From the NCBI GenBank assembly GCA_964595205.1, contig CAZQOQ010000015.1:186001-250000 (forward strand): 64,000 nt of DNA. The letters run 5' to 3'. Positions 18,337 to 26,266 of this stretch are shown here, one piece after another (position 1 is the first letter of the stretch; every line of letters starts with the position of its first letter). The DNA is from JADKIH01 sp964595205 (lineage in GTDB: Bacteria > Bacteroidota > Bacteroidia > AKYH767-A > 2013-40CM-41-45). The notes under the pieces are model-generated. The model was given only the letters and a program-made list of their open reading frames with translations, was not told the DNA's origin and made no database searches. Position numbers and translations under genes: made by a program.

Positions 18337-19032
18337 TTATTGTAAGGTATAGGTAGCAGTTCCTGTAGTCGTTCCTATACAAGTAGAAGGTGATGAAATT
18401 TCATCGATATATTGCAGGATGAAACCGGTAGTTGTTCCGGTGAAACCTGTGCTTGAGAATTTGTGAGTAGCAACATCACATGATCCTGACCCGCTGCCGA
18501 TATCAACTGCAGTCTGAAGAGGAATTTCCAGGTCGCCTGAACCATTTTTATTTGCGTAAATGTTAGAGTTGTTTGCATAGTCGGCAAAACGGCTGAAATG
18601 GACTTTGTTGTTTACTGTATTGTCGACAGTAATTTCCTGCGTATAAATGAAGGCAGAAATTCCAGGAATAGTATCATAAACATCATATGTGCCTGCAAAA
18701 TCTTCTGCGTCATTCTTTACGCGGATCGTACGAACTGCAGTTGCAACATTACCGGCAGCATCCGTAGATGTATACGTAATAGTGTATGTACCTACAAGGT
18801 CTGTGTTGGGATTTGTAGAGCTGGCATCCGATGTAACAGTAGTCGGGCCGTCTTCATCATCTTCTGCGGTAGCGCCGAGGTCAGTCCAGTCCGGACTGTT
18901 AAGTGAAATTTCAAGAGATGAAGCACCGGTTAAAGTAATTACGGGAGCAGTTTCATCGTCTTTCGAACAACCGGTCATTAAAACTATGCCAGTGCCCATT
19001 ACTAAGGAGAGTATTAAAATGTTTTTTTTCAT
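18337..19032 (-). CDS. Lipoprotein with DUF5011/HYR-like Ig domain
   Basis: A 231-residue exported lipoprotein. The signal peptide ends in a lipobox (LMTG-C, Cys22), followed by an acidic SKDDE linker typical of outer-membrane lipoproteins in this phylum. Residues about 28-105 form an Ig-like domain of the DUF5011 type, seen in VITLTGASSLEISLNSPDW and VGTYTITYTSTDAAGNVATAVRTI. The C-terminal half is Ser/Thr/Gly rich and unrecognised. An in-frame TTG 27 nt upstream falls inside the promoter's TAnnTTTG box, so the ATG at 19032 is taken as the start. The gene is divergent from the small lipoprotein gene at 19159 and followed by a strong terminator. Function is unknown; binding at the cell surface is a reasonable guess. 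Confidence 0.87.
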   Translation of the reverse strand: MKKNILILSLVMGTGIVLMTGCSKDDETAPVITLTGASSLEISLNSPDWTDLGATAEDDEDGPTTVTSDASSTNPNTDLVGTYTITYTSTDAAGNVATAVRTIRVKNDAEDFAGTYDVYDTIPGISAFIYTQEITVDNTVNNKVHFSRFADYANNSNIYANKNGSGDLEIPLQTAVDIGSGSGSCDVATHKFSSTGFTGTTTGFILQYIDEISSPSTCIGTTTGTATYTLQ

Positions 19033-19056
19033 TTTTGATAGATTTTGGTTTGGTGA

Positions 19057-19091
19057 CAAAGGTATTATTATTTTGAAAAAAAAATTTACAA
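19057..19091 (-). promoter_or_regulatory. Promoter of the DUF5011-type lipoprotein gene
   Basis: On the minus strand TACCTTTG occupies 19064-19057, with a TTG at 19091-19089 about 24 nt further upstream. The -7 box is a full match. The spacing to the -33 box is longer than usual, so the -33 assignment is weak. Confidence 0.5.
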
Positions 19092-19096
19092 TTTCT

Positions 19097-19125
19097 TTGC
19101 CAATATAAAATTAAAAGTACTTTTG
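19097..19125 (+). promoter_or_regulatory. Promoter of the first small lipoprotein gene
   Basis: TTG at 19097-19099, an 18-nt spacer and TACTTTTG at 19118-19125 give a full match to the Bacteroidota promoter pattern. The ATG follows 33 nt later. It lies back to back with the promoter of the divergent gene. Confidence 0.75.
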
Positions 19126-19158
19126 CCTTTCATTTAAAAAACAAGCCTTATAAAAAAA

Positions 19159-19479
19159 ATGAAAAAGATTTTATCCTTAATCCTTGTTGCCGGATTTGCA
19201 ACACTTATTGCATGCGGACCAAGTGCCGAAGAAAAAGCTGCGGCTGAAAAAGCTCGCCAGGATTCTATTAATGCAGTTATGGCACAGATGGCTGCCGATT
19301 CAATGGCTGCCGTGCAGGCTGCTATGGAAAAAGCTCATGCTGATTCAGTAGCTATGGCCATGCAGGCTGATTCAATTGCCAAAGCGCAGGCAGCTAAAAA
19401 ACCAGCGCCTAAGCCTAAGACAAAAGAGCAGAAAAAAGTTGAAGAAGCTAAGAAAGTTACCGGCGGAAGAGGCCATTAA
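19159..19479 (+). CDS. Small Ala/Lys-rich lipoprotein, copy 1
   Basis: A 106-residue protein with a lipoprotein signal (LIA-C, Cys19) and then a continuous charged helix rich in Ala, Glu, Met, Asp-Ser and Lys. The tail has a Pro/Lys stretch (KKPAPKPKTKEQ) and ends GGRGH. It has no recognised domain. The helix pattern with recurring DS/ADS units every 11 to 14 residues recalls small coiled-coil lipoproteins such as Lpp, but no homology is claimed. The first 30 residues are nearly the same as those of the next gene (both contain ACGPSAEEKAA), so the two are paralogues. It has its own strong promoter. Confidence 0.85.
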   Translation: MKKILSLILVAGFATLIACGPSAEEKAAAEKARQDSINAVMAQMAADSMAAVQAAMEKAHADSVAMAMQADSIAKAQAAKKPAPKPKTKEQKKVEEAKKVTGGRGH

Positions 19480-19531
19480 TACCATTTAATGCATTTTAGC
19501 AGTAAAATATTGATTATTTTGGTTTATTTTC

Positions 19532-19561
19532 TTGTTAAATCAAAATCATTTAATACTTTTG
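19532..19561 (+). promoter_or_regulatory. Promoter of the second small lipoprotein gene
   Basis: TTG at 19532-19534, a 19-nt spacer and TACTTTTG at 19554-19561: the -7 box is identical to that of the upstream paralogue. The ATG is 32 nt downstream, almost the same leader length as copy 1. Confidence 0.78.
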
Positions 19562-19593
19562 CGCCCACTAATAAAAAACAAACCTAAAAAACA

Positions 19594-19812
19594 ATGAAAA
19601 AAGTTCTCTTTACACTGTTATCTGCTGGCTTTATTGCTCTTGTAGCTTGCGGTCCTAGCGCTGAGGAAAAAGCTGCTACTGAAAAAGCAATGCAAGATTC
19701 AATTGCTGCCGCTGAACAAGCTGCTGGTGCCATGCAGGAGCAGGCTGCTATGCAGGATTCGGCTAATAGCACAATGGAGTCAGAAAAAATGGCTGGTGAT
19801 TCTGCAAAGTAA
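19594..19812 (+). CDS. Small Ala/Met/Gln-rich lipoprotein, copy 2
   Basis: A 72-residue paralogue of the preceding gene. It carries the same signal and lipobox layout (Cys19 followed by GPSAEEKAATEKA), then a short helical stretch rich in Ala, Gln, Met and Ser. It lacks the Pro/Lys tail of copy 1. No family is recognised. The ATG lies 32 nt after a full promoter match, and a strong terminator follows the stop, so this gene is its own transcription unit. High expression is likely from the signals, as for abundant small envelope lipoproteins; this is inference. Confidence 0.83.
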   Translation: MKKVLFTLLSAGFIALVACGPSAEEKAATEKAMQDSIAAAEQAAGAMQEQAAMQDSANSTMESEKMAGDSAK

Positions 19813-19836
19813 TACCACCTGTTTTCAGAAAGATTT

Positions 19837-19868
19837 AAAAGGGAGCCTCTAAATGAAGCTCCTTTTTT
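19837..19868 (+). terminator. Intrinsic terminator after small lipoprotein copy 2
   Basis: AAAAGGGAGC (19837-19846) faces GCTCCTTTTTT (from 19858) around a short AU-rich loop, giving a GAGC/GCTC core extended by A-T pairs and ending in a T run. Confidence 0.82.
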
Positions 19869-19897
19869 ATTTTAATTACCTGATAAAAATTGTTGAT

Positions 19898-20044
19898 TTA
19901 TTTTTTTGTCATCACTTCTTCCGCAATCCCGCACTTCTCGCAACCTGCCTGTTTTTTACCCTTAAACATGAGGAATAATCTCCGCGAAAAGAAAAAAACA
20001 GCGACGAAAAAAACAATTATCACTAATAACAACTGGATGTCCAT
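19898..20044 (-). CDS. FeoB-associated Cys-rich membrane peptide (48 aa)
   Basis: A 48-codon reading frame: one N-terminal transmembrane helix (about 4-20), a basic stretch after it (SRRLFLMFKGKK), and a C-terminal Cys-x-x-Cys (Cys35 and Cys38, in GCEKCG). Size, order and the terminal CxxC fit the small FeoB-associated Cys-rich membrane proteins that usually lie next to the ferrous iron transporter gene feoB. No feoAB is present here. A TATCTTTG box at 20068-20061, 17 nt upstream of the ATG, supports expression. The peptide could also be an unrelated small metal- or redox-active membrane peptide. It is too short for standard gene finding, so it may be missed in automatic annotation. Confidence 0.65.
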   Translation of the reverse strand: MDIQLLLVIIVFFVAVFFFSRRLFLMFKGKKQAGCEKCGIAEEVMTKK

Positions 20045-20060
20045 ATCCGAATAATTAAAG

Positions 20061-20068
20061 CAAAGATA
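20061..20068 (-). promoter_or_regulatory. -7 promoter box for the 48-aa Cys-rich peptide
   Basis: Minus-strand TATCTTTG is a full match to TAnnTTTG, 17 nt before the ATG. No clear -33 TTG is seen at the right distance. Confidence 0.45.
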
Positions 20069-20083
20069 CAAAGCAATTTTAGA

Positions 20084-20091
20084 TAATTTTG
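20084..20091 (+). promoter_or_regulatory. -7 promoter box for the E1 fusion gene
   Basis: TAATTTTG at 20084-20091, 18 nt before the ATG at 20110. A -33 TTG is not evident. It is back to back with the box of the divergent small peptide gene. Confidence 0.45.
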
Positions 20092-20109
20092 CCGGCTAAT
20101 TATTCCACG

Positions 20110-22089
20110 ATGAATTTCGATAGATCGCCATACAGCGATGATCAACTTAGGGTCATTTATAAGGAATTGCTAAGACCCAGGCTGATCGAGGAAAAAATGC
20201 TTGTTTTGCTCAGGCAGGGAAAGATCTCCAAATGGTTTTCAGGGATCGGACAGGAGGCAATTTCCGTTGGTTGCGGATTAGCACTCAATAAGGACGAATA
20301 TATTCTCCCCATGCACCGCAACCTGGGTGTCTTTACAACACGCGGCATTCCTCTTAACAGATTATTCTCCCAATGGCAGGGTAAACCCGGTGGGTTCACA
20401 AAGGGCCGCGACAGGTCTTTTCATTTCGGTACACAGGAATTCAGGATCATCGGAATGATCTCTCACCTCGGTCCGCAATTGGCCGTTGCCGATGGAATTG
20501 CCCTCGCCGACCTGCTGAAACAGAATAAAAGAGTCACCGCCGTTTTCACCGGCGATGGCGGTACCAGCGAAGGTGATTTTCATGAAAGTCTGAACGTCGC
20601 TGCCGTCTGGGACCTCCCGGTAATTTTCATCATCGAAAACAATGGGTATGGATTATCCACACCATCCAGCGAACAGTTTCGAATGAAACAGTTTATTGAT
20701 AAAGGAATCGGCTATGGAATGGAAGCGGTTAAAGTGGATGGTAACAATATTCTCGAAACATATTCTCAAATCAGCAGTCTTGCAAAGTCTGTCAGGGAAA
20801 AACCCCGCCCGGTAATTCTCGAATGTGTCACTTTCAGAATGCGTGGTCATGAAGAGGCTTCCGGTACAAAATACGTCCCGCAGGAACTCTTTGAACAATG
20901 GGGAAAAAAGGATCCAATAAATAATTTCGAAAATTTTCTTCTTAAAGAAAAAGTTATCGATGAGGCTTATATTACGTTGATCCGCAGTGAAATAAAGCAG
21001 GATATCGAGAAAAATTTGGAAATAACATTTGCCGAACAAAACCCGGAAGTGAATACTTCCATCGAGATAAACGACGTATACGAAAAGAAAGATACTCCCG
21101 TAATCCGTCCTGCCTCCGGGAAAAAATCTGAAAAGAGATACCTGGATGCGATTACGGATGCCATGAGAATGGCAATGAAGAGAAACAACAAACTGATCAT
21201 CATGGGACAGGACATCGCAGAATATGGCGGTGCATTTAAGGCTACGCTTGGTTTCGTAGATGAATTCGGAAAAGAACGTGTACGGAATACCCCAATTTGT
21301 GAATCCGCAATCATTGGGGCAGCGCAGGGACTTGCCATTAATGGTATGAAGTCGATCGTCGAAATGCAGTTTGCAGATTTCGTAACATGCGGATTTAACC
21401 AGATCATCAACAACCTGGCGAAGACTCACTACCGCTGGGGTCAGGCTGTTGATACAGTTATCCGCATGCCAACCGGTGCCGGTGTCAGCGCCGGGCCGTT
21501 TCACAGTCAGTCGAACGAAGCCTGGTTCGTCCACACTCCGGGATTAAAGGTCGTTTATCCGGCATTTCCATCCGATGCCAAGGGACTGCTCATCGCTGCC
21601 ATAGAGGATCCAAACCCGGTGATGTTCTTTGAGCACAAAGCACTTTACAGGAGCATCTCAGAAGAAGTTTATGACGATTACTATTCCGTTGAAATCGGAA
21701 AGGCCAGATTGATCAAAGAGGGGAATGATGTTTCTATCATCACGTATGGTTTTGGCGTTCACTGGGCGCTGGAGACACTGAACAACCATCCGGAAATTTC
21801 TGCCGATCTGATAGACCTGCGATCGTTGCTGCCCTGGGATAAAAAAGCCGTCGAAACATCCGTGAGTAAAACGGGAAGAGTGATCATCCTTCACGAGGAT
21901 ACATTGACAGGCGGAATAGGAGGAGAAATTTCAGCACACATTGCCGAGCATTGTTTCAATGCGCTCGATGCTCCTGTCGTGCGTTCTGCGAGCCTCGATA
22001 CTCCGATTCCCATGAATGTCGATCTCGAATGGAATTTTTTACCTAAGAAACGATTCGAAGTTCAGCTGCTGCAATTGCTGAAATATTAG
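20110..22089 (+). CDS. 2-oxoacid dehydrogenase E1, fused alpha and beta subunits (branched-chain type)
   Basis: A 659-residue fusion of both E1 subunits of a thiamine diphosphate-dependent 2-oxoacid dehydrogenase, most like the branched-chain (2-oxoisovalerate) enzymes. The alpha part (about 1-320) has the ThDP motif starting GDGGTSEGDFHE (about 148-159) and ending IENNGYG. The beta part (about 340-659) has RYLDAITDAM, the GQDIAEYGGAF region, PICESAIIGAAQGLA with its catalytic-type Glu, and FADF. The complex decarboxylates branched-chain 2-oxoacids and feeds E2. The E2 gene at 53 kb is a good partner; E3 is not in the window. An upstream TTG at 20089 lies in the promoter box, so the ATG is used. 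The gene's end overlaps the convergent patatin gene by 4 nt. Confidence 0.93.
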   Translation: MNFDRSPYSDDQLRVIYKELLRPRLIEEKMLVLLRQGKISKWFSGIGQEAISVGCGLALNKDEYILPMHRNLGVFTTRGIPLNRLFSQWQGKPGGFTKGRDRSFHFGTQEFRIIGMISHLGPQLAVADGIALADLLKQNKRVTAVFTGDGGTSEGDFHESLNVAAVWDLPVIFIIENNGYGLSTPSSEQFRMKQFIDKGIGYGMEAVKVDGNNILETYSQISSLAKSVREKPRPVILECVTFRMRGHEEASGTKYVPQELFEQWGKKDPINNFENFLLKEKVIDEAYITLIRSEIKQDIEKNLEITFAEQNPEVNTSIEINDVYEKKDTPVIRPASGKKSEKRYLDAITDAMRMAMKRNNKLIIMGQDIAEYGGAFKATLGFVDEFGKERVRNTPICESAIIGAAQGLAINGMKSIVEMQFADFVTCGFNQIINNLAKTHYRWGQAVDTVIRMPTGAGVSAGPFHSQSNEAWFVHTPGLKVVYPAFPSDAKGLLIAAIEDPNPVMFFEHKALYRSISEEVYDDYYSVEIGKARLIKEGNDVSIITYGFGVHWALETLNNHPEISADLIDLRSLLPWDKKAVETSVSKTGRVIILHEDTLTGGIGGEISAHIAEHCFNALDAPVVRSASLDTPIPMNVDLEWNFLPKKRFEVQLLQLLKY

Positions 22090-24431
22090 TGATGCAGCAC
22101 GGATGAATACCCCATGTACCTGACGCTGTCGCCTCCAGAGACTATCAATGCAGATTCATCCATGTCGAGTTCGTTCATCAGCTTTAAAAGCTTCTGGAAA
22201 CTCAGATTATTTTCCTGCAGAAATACTGAATTGTATACGCTGTTTTTCTCCCTCGTGGTTAGATGCCAGCTCAGGGAAATGTCCTGTTCCTTTGTCGGCA
22301 ATTCGAATTTAACGAAGTCAAATTTTCCCTTGAACCAGCCCTTGGCATATTCATATGCTTCATCCTGGTTGTAATCCTGTATGGTTAACAGATTCCCGTA
22401 TATGTTTCCGAGTGGTGTAATGATATTTTCCAGTAACGTCATCCGTGGCTTGTCTTCGATCGGCCGTTCTTTATGCGAATCCCTGATGTCGACAAAAATC
22501 ACTCCGCTTGTATTTTTTTCGATCCAGTCTCTGAAAAGATAGAGGAAGCGGAGCGATGTCTTCAATCCGGTATTATCGCGGATTCCTGCGTCCATCACAT
22601 GGATCATCGGTTTACTCGGCAAACTGACCGCAGGCAGGATATACGGAAAAGTTGCATTCATTCTCAATACAGTCGTATACCTGATGTTGTCTGCATTTTG
22701 TTCACTGAATAATTTTCTGAATTCTATTTCATCGATCGTAAGGTCAAAACGGAAGGTGCTGTCAGAGGTATGAGTCGTCATGTAACTCATATCCTGTGGC
22801 GATATCAGCAACCTTCTTCCATCATTAACAATGGTAGGAGTGAAGATCATCATTGGTATCAGTCCGCTCGCTTCGGCCTGTTTGTAAGCCGACAACGGTT
22901 TACTCAGTATATATCCCGTGTTTTCATTCAGCTGTTGCTCAAAAGCATATGCACGATCCTTGGCGAATTTGGTATTGCCTTCTTTAAATTTCTGAATGTT
23001 GAAGAAAAGGTCGCTTACGGTAATGCTGAAAGCAACCGGGTTAAGCAAATCTTTGCCGACGTTGAACAGATTTTTCCGGCTGTTGTAGTTTTTCAAAAGA
23101 CCAAGTCTTTCCTGGAGGTAGAGTTCGCGATAATATGCAGCACCTATCATTCCTCCGGAAGCACCGGTGATCAGTTGCGTGCATTTAGAAAATTCTTTAT
23201 TGGTTATGCTGTCTGCCATCTGCATCAGCCTGTACGACCAGATCGAGGCCCGCAATCCTCCACCGGAACAGTTGATGAAAATCATCTTTGGTTTTGTATT
23301 CTTCGTGATGAATTTATCCTTCCATCTTTCCAGTATCTGGATGGTGGAATTAAAATCCTTCATCACATTCGCCGAATCACTGATCTCATTGAAATGCTGT
23401 ATGCTGTACTCCGAAATTGCCTTGTTATATTCCAGTCCATATGCCTTGTTGTCCGAATAGAACAACCCGTATTGAGAGATGTAATTAAAGATCAGGATAA
23501 GGAGAATGAGTACGGATGTCGACCAGGCTTTAAGCCAGAAACGAAAAGCGCTGCTCAGCATTATGAACAGCGAAAAGATTAATATAACACTCGCACCTGC
23601 AGGAATTTTAAAGAAAGAATAATCTTTAAAAAGTCCCATGAGGATGAATATCGCGAATACGATGATTTCGATTATTGCGGCATTCAGATGGTTCTGGCGG
23701 AAAACCGATTCCACCATTTCCCTCGTGTAGTGTGCCGTATTCCTTACAAGCTTCACTTTGTAGGGTGAGCTCAGGTAGGTATCCACCCTCCAGCTCTTTT
23801 CAAGGATTACTTTTCTTCTGTTTCTTGACCGCTTTTTCTTTTGGTCAGCTTCTGTTACCAGGTGTTCAGCAAATGGTGCATTCGGATCCGCATCCGATGA
23901 TTCCATTCCATACATCAGGATGATGTCTTTGTTCGTTCTGAAAAAATAGGTAAGCGTGATCATGATGATCAGCGAAAGACCCACGATAAATCCAAGAACC
24001 TGTGTGATGATATTCCAGACCGACTGGTATTCGTTATTGACCTGGAAATAGATGATGTTTACGAGATAAACAAGGGTAAACAGGAGTGGGATGATGAAGT
24101 TGTTAATCGAGAATTTTAAAAAGGGACGGGACAACGTGGCTATGAATGGAAACCTGAAGCCATTTACGATGTAACTGGAAATGTTAAACACCATGATGAA
24201 ACTCCCGGCAGCAAATCCCATGATGAAGAACGAAGAGAAGCCCACCGACCCCATGTATTCGGGATCCAGAAAAAGATAAGGAATACCGAAAGTTTTAGAA
24301 GTTGAGTTGGTGATCCAGCCGAATAAAATGATCCAGTAAAGCAAAAGCAAATGGTTCTTTTTCAGCAGTACAATCACCAGCTGAATCGGAAAGGAATAAA
24401 AGAACCGGGTATAAGCTTTATGGGACCACAT
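22086..24431 (-). CDS. Multi-spanning membrane protein with patatin-like phospholipase domain
   Basis: A 781-residue protein. The first 330 residues contain about seven hydrophobic segments in two clusters separated by a basic cytoplasmic stretch (KKKRSRNRRK). The second half is a patatin domain: oxyanion-hole SGGGLRAS (Ser389-Gly392), the nucleophile Ser425 in ITGASGGMIG, and the catalytic Asp614 in MDAGIRDNTG. The Ser-Asp dyad is intact, so lipid acyl hydrolase activity is likely. Patatins of this membrane-anchored layout occur in Bacteroidota without a defined role. It follows ftcD on the same strand after 81 nt that hold a near-perfect inverted repeat. Confidence 0.88.
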   Translation of the reverse strand: MWSHKAYTRFFYSFPIQLVIVLLKKNHLLLLYWIILFGWITNSTSKTFGIPYLFLDPEYMGSVGFSSFFIMGFAAGSFIMVFNISSYIVNGFRFPFIATLSRPFLKFSINNFIIPLLFTLVYLVNIIYFQVNNEYQSVWNIITQVLGFIVGLSLIIMITLTYFFRTNKDIILMYGMESSDADPNAPFAEHLVTEADQKKKRSRNRRKVILEKSWRVDTYLSSPYKVKLVRNTAHYTREMVESVFRQNHLNAAIIEIIVFAIFILMGLFKDYSFFKIPAGASVILIFSLFIMLSSAFRFWLKAWSTSVLILLILIFNYISQYGLFYSDNKAYGLEYNKAISEYSIQHFNEISDSANVMKDFNSTIQILERWKDKFITKNTKPKMIFINCSGGGLRASIWSYRLMQMADSITNKEFSKCTQLITGASGGMIGAAYYRELYLQERLGLLKNYNSRKNLFNVGKDLLNPVAFSITVSDLFFNIQKFKEGNTKFAKDRAYAFEQQLNENTGYILSKPLSAYKQAEASGLIPMMIFTPTIVNDGRRLLISPQDMSYMTTHTSDSTFRFDLTIDEIEFRKLFSEQNADNIRYTTVLRMNATFPYILPAVSLPSKPMIHVMDAGIRDNTGLKTSLRFLYLFRDWIEKNTSGVIFVDIRDSHKERPIEDKPRMTLLENIITPLGNIYGNLLTIQDYNQDEAYEYAKGWFKGKFDFVKFELPTKEQDISLSWHLTTREKNSVYNSVFLQENNLSFQKLLKLMNELDMDESALIVSGGDSVRYMGYSSVLHH

Positions 24432-24454
24432 GCACAGGTTACAACGAAACTATA

Positions 24455-24482
24455 ATCAGAATATTAGATATCTAATTCTGAT
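24455..24482. repeat. Inverted repeat between ftcD and the patatin gene
   Basis: ATCAGAAT-AT-TAGAT is followed directly by ATCTAATTCTGAT: 13 pairable positions with a 2-nt bulge and no loop. It begins 24 nt upstream of the patatin ATG. There is no T run, so it is not a typical terminator; an operator or processing site is possible. Confidence 0.5.
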
Positions 24483-24512
24483 ACGACATCCGGTCTCAAA
24501 GGTTCAAGACTT

Positions 24513-26165
24513 TTATGCCATTTTCATTTCAACAACTGATAATATTTTTTCTTCTTCTTTTTTGGCTGAATCCCTTATTGAAGCTGCTTCCGTAAGAACT
24601 TTACTCTTATATGCTTCGTCCTTTAGTCCGGAAGCATTAATTCTTACATTTAAGTACGCACCAATAACTGCCGACCGGGCACAGAGGGCGCCGACGCCCG
24701 CATCAGAAACGGAATTTGGATTGCCGGTTTCGGCCATGGCGCGGATGATTTCCATGGATTCGAGTGAGTATTTCATGACTTTCAGCGGGATTTCGATGGC
24801 ATATTTCGTTGCATCTTCGATGGCCTTTGAACGGTTTAATTTTTCCTCATCGGTTGATTTCGGCAAAGCGAATGAATCCATGATCCGGTTGAAGGCACGG
24901 GTATCTTCGTCGGCGAGTGACAATAAAATTTTCTTGAGCCGCTGACCTTTTTCAGCCCAAACAGAAAATTCTTTCCAGCGTTCATCCCAGCCTTTTTTAT
25001 GGGAAGAAAGATTTGCCACCATCGTTCCGAGAGAAACTCCCAGGGCACCGATGTATGCCGAGATCGTACCGCCTCCGGGAGCAGGTGACTCCGAAGCTGT
25101 CTCGTCGGCGAAATCTGAAAGTGTCATCTGAACGAGCCGGTCATCGTTTTTATCTTTCAGGAGGTATTCGATGATTCTTTCTTCGGGCCTGAAAGGAGAA
25201 AGCTCATTCAGACCCATCGTCCTGATAGCAAGATTCACCAGCTCTTTTTCCGAGACTCCTGACGAACGGTTCTGCTTTTCCAAAAAGAATTTACCAGCAT
25301 CAGTCAATGCTTTTAGCGGAAGCACACCCACGATTTCCGAGCCGGTTACCCGCATACCCCTTTTGTTCGCGCTCTTCTCACACTCATCGAAAGCCTTGTG
25401 AAGCGGAGTAACATTGATGTCAGTCAGGTTCATGCTTACCTGTGCAATACCGTACTCTTCGATGAACCAGCCGATGGCCTTTACTGATTTGCACGTTCCA
25501 GGCTGAACGATTTCTTCTCCCTTGTCGTTCTTCACCTTTCTGCCGTTTTCACGGACGTCGAAAGCGACAGAGTTGGCCCTGCGTACGGATGTGGTATTCA
25601 GGTTTACGTTATATGCAACGAGAAAATCTCTCACGCCTATGACACTGGCGCCGGATCTTGCATTGAATTCATCCGGGCCAAAATCCGGTTTCCATTCTGG
25701 TGTTTTTATCTTTTTGAAAAAGCCCTCATATTCTCCGGCCCGGATCACGCTCAGGTTCTTTCTTGAAGGATTGCTCTGTGCAGCCTCATACAGGTAGACC
25801 GGAATTTTTAATTCTCTTCCCACCCGCTCAGCAAGTTTCTTCGCATAAGCCACCGATTCTTCAATGGTAATGTTTGAAACCGGTATCAGCGGACAAACAT
25901 CTGTTGCACCCATGCGTGGATGTTCTCCTTTGTGCTTGCTCATATCAATAAGCTCCGACGCTTTTTTGATGGCTCTGAATGCCGCCTCGATAACCTGCTC
26001 CGGTTCCCCGACAAATGTGACCACTGTTCTGTTAGTCGCTTTGCCAGGATCAACGTTGAGCAGGCGAATACCGTCAACGCTTTCAATGGAATCGGTAATC
26101 AACTTTATCAATGAAAGATCAATTCCTTCGCTGAAGTTTGGAACACATTCGAGAAGTTGTTTCAT
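24513..26165 (-). CDS. ftcD: Bifunctional glutamate formiminotransferase/formiminotetrahydrofolate cyclodeaminase
   Basis: A 550-residue fusion of two folate enzymes of histidine breakdown. The N-terminal part (about 1-300) is the glutamate formiminotransferase, with ECVPNFSEG at the start, HPRMGATDVCPLIPV (about 80-95), and the YNVNL segment. The C-terminal part (about 345-550) is the cyclodeaminase, seen in SESPAPGGGTISAYIGALG. Together they move the formimino group of formiminoglutamate to tetrahydrofolate and release ammonia. The same order is found in mammalian FTCD and in many Bacteroidota. It is downstream of hutI on the same strand, 101 nt apart. Confidence 0.95.
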   Translation of the reverse strand: MKQLLECVPNFSEGIDLSLIKLITDSIESVDGIRLLNVDPGKATNRTVVTFVGEPEQVIEAAFRAIKKASELIDMSKHKGEHPRMGATDVCPLIPVSNITIEESVAYAKKLAERVGRELKIPVYLYEAAQSNPSRKNLSVIRAGEYEGFFKKIKTPEWKPDFGPDEFNARSGASVIGVRDFLVAYNVNLNTTSVRRANSVAFDVRENGRKVKNDKGEEIVQPGTCKSVKAIGWFIEEYGIAQVSMNLTDINVTPLHKAFDECEKSANKRGMRVTGSEIVGVLPLKALTDAGKFFLEKQNRSSGVSEKELVNLAIRTMGLNELSPFRPEERIIEYLLKDKNDDRLVQMTLSDFADETASESPAPGGGTISAYIGALGVSLGTMVANLSSHKKGWDERWKEFSVWAEKGQRLKKILLSLADEDTRAFNRIMDSFALPKSTDEEKLNRSKAIEDATKYAIEIPLKVMKYSLESMEIIRAMAETGNPNSVSDAGVGALCARSAVIGAYLNVRINASGLKDEAYKSKVLTEAASIRDSAKKEEEKILSVVEMKMA

Positions 26166-26266
26166 TTAGGTGGCGGTTGTTTATTCGTTGAGGGGTTTAA
26201 AACTACGATATTTTGAACATCATTCATCCGGGTATTATCCGGATTTTCATTTTGTGAATTATTATT

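Noticed and set aside
20653..21534. 293-codon minus-strand frame inside the E1 fusion gene
   Set aside because: The plus strand encodes intact E1 motifs throughout; the antisense frame is Cys/Phe-rich without domain features.
22770..23582. 270-codon plus-strand frame inside the patatin gene
   Set aside because: It is antisense to the patatin catalytic region (Ser425 and the oxyanion hole), which is clearly coding; no features of its own.
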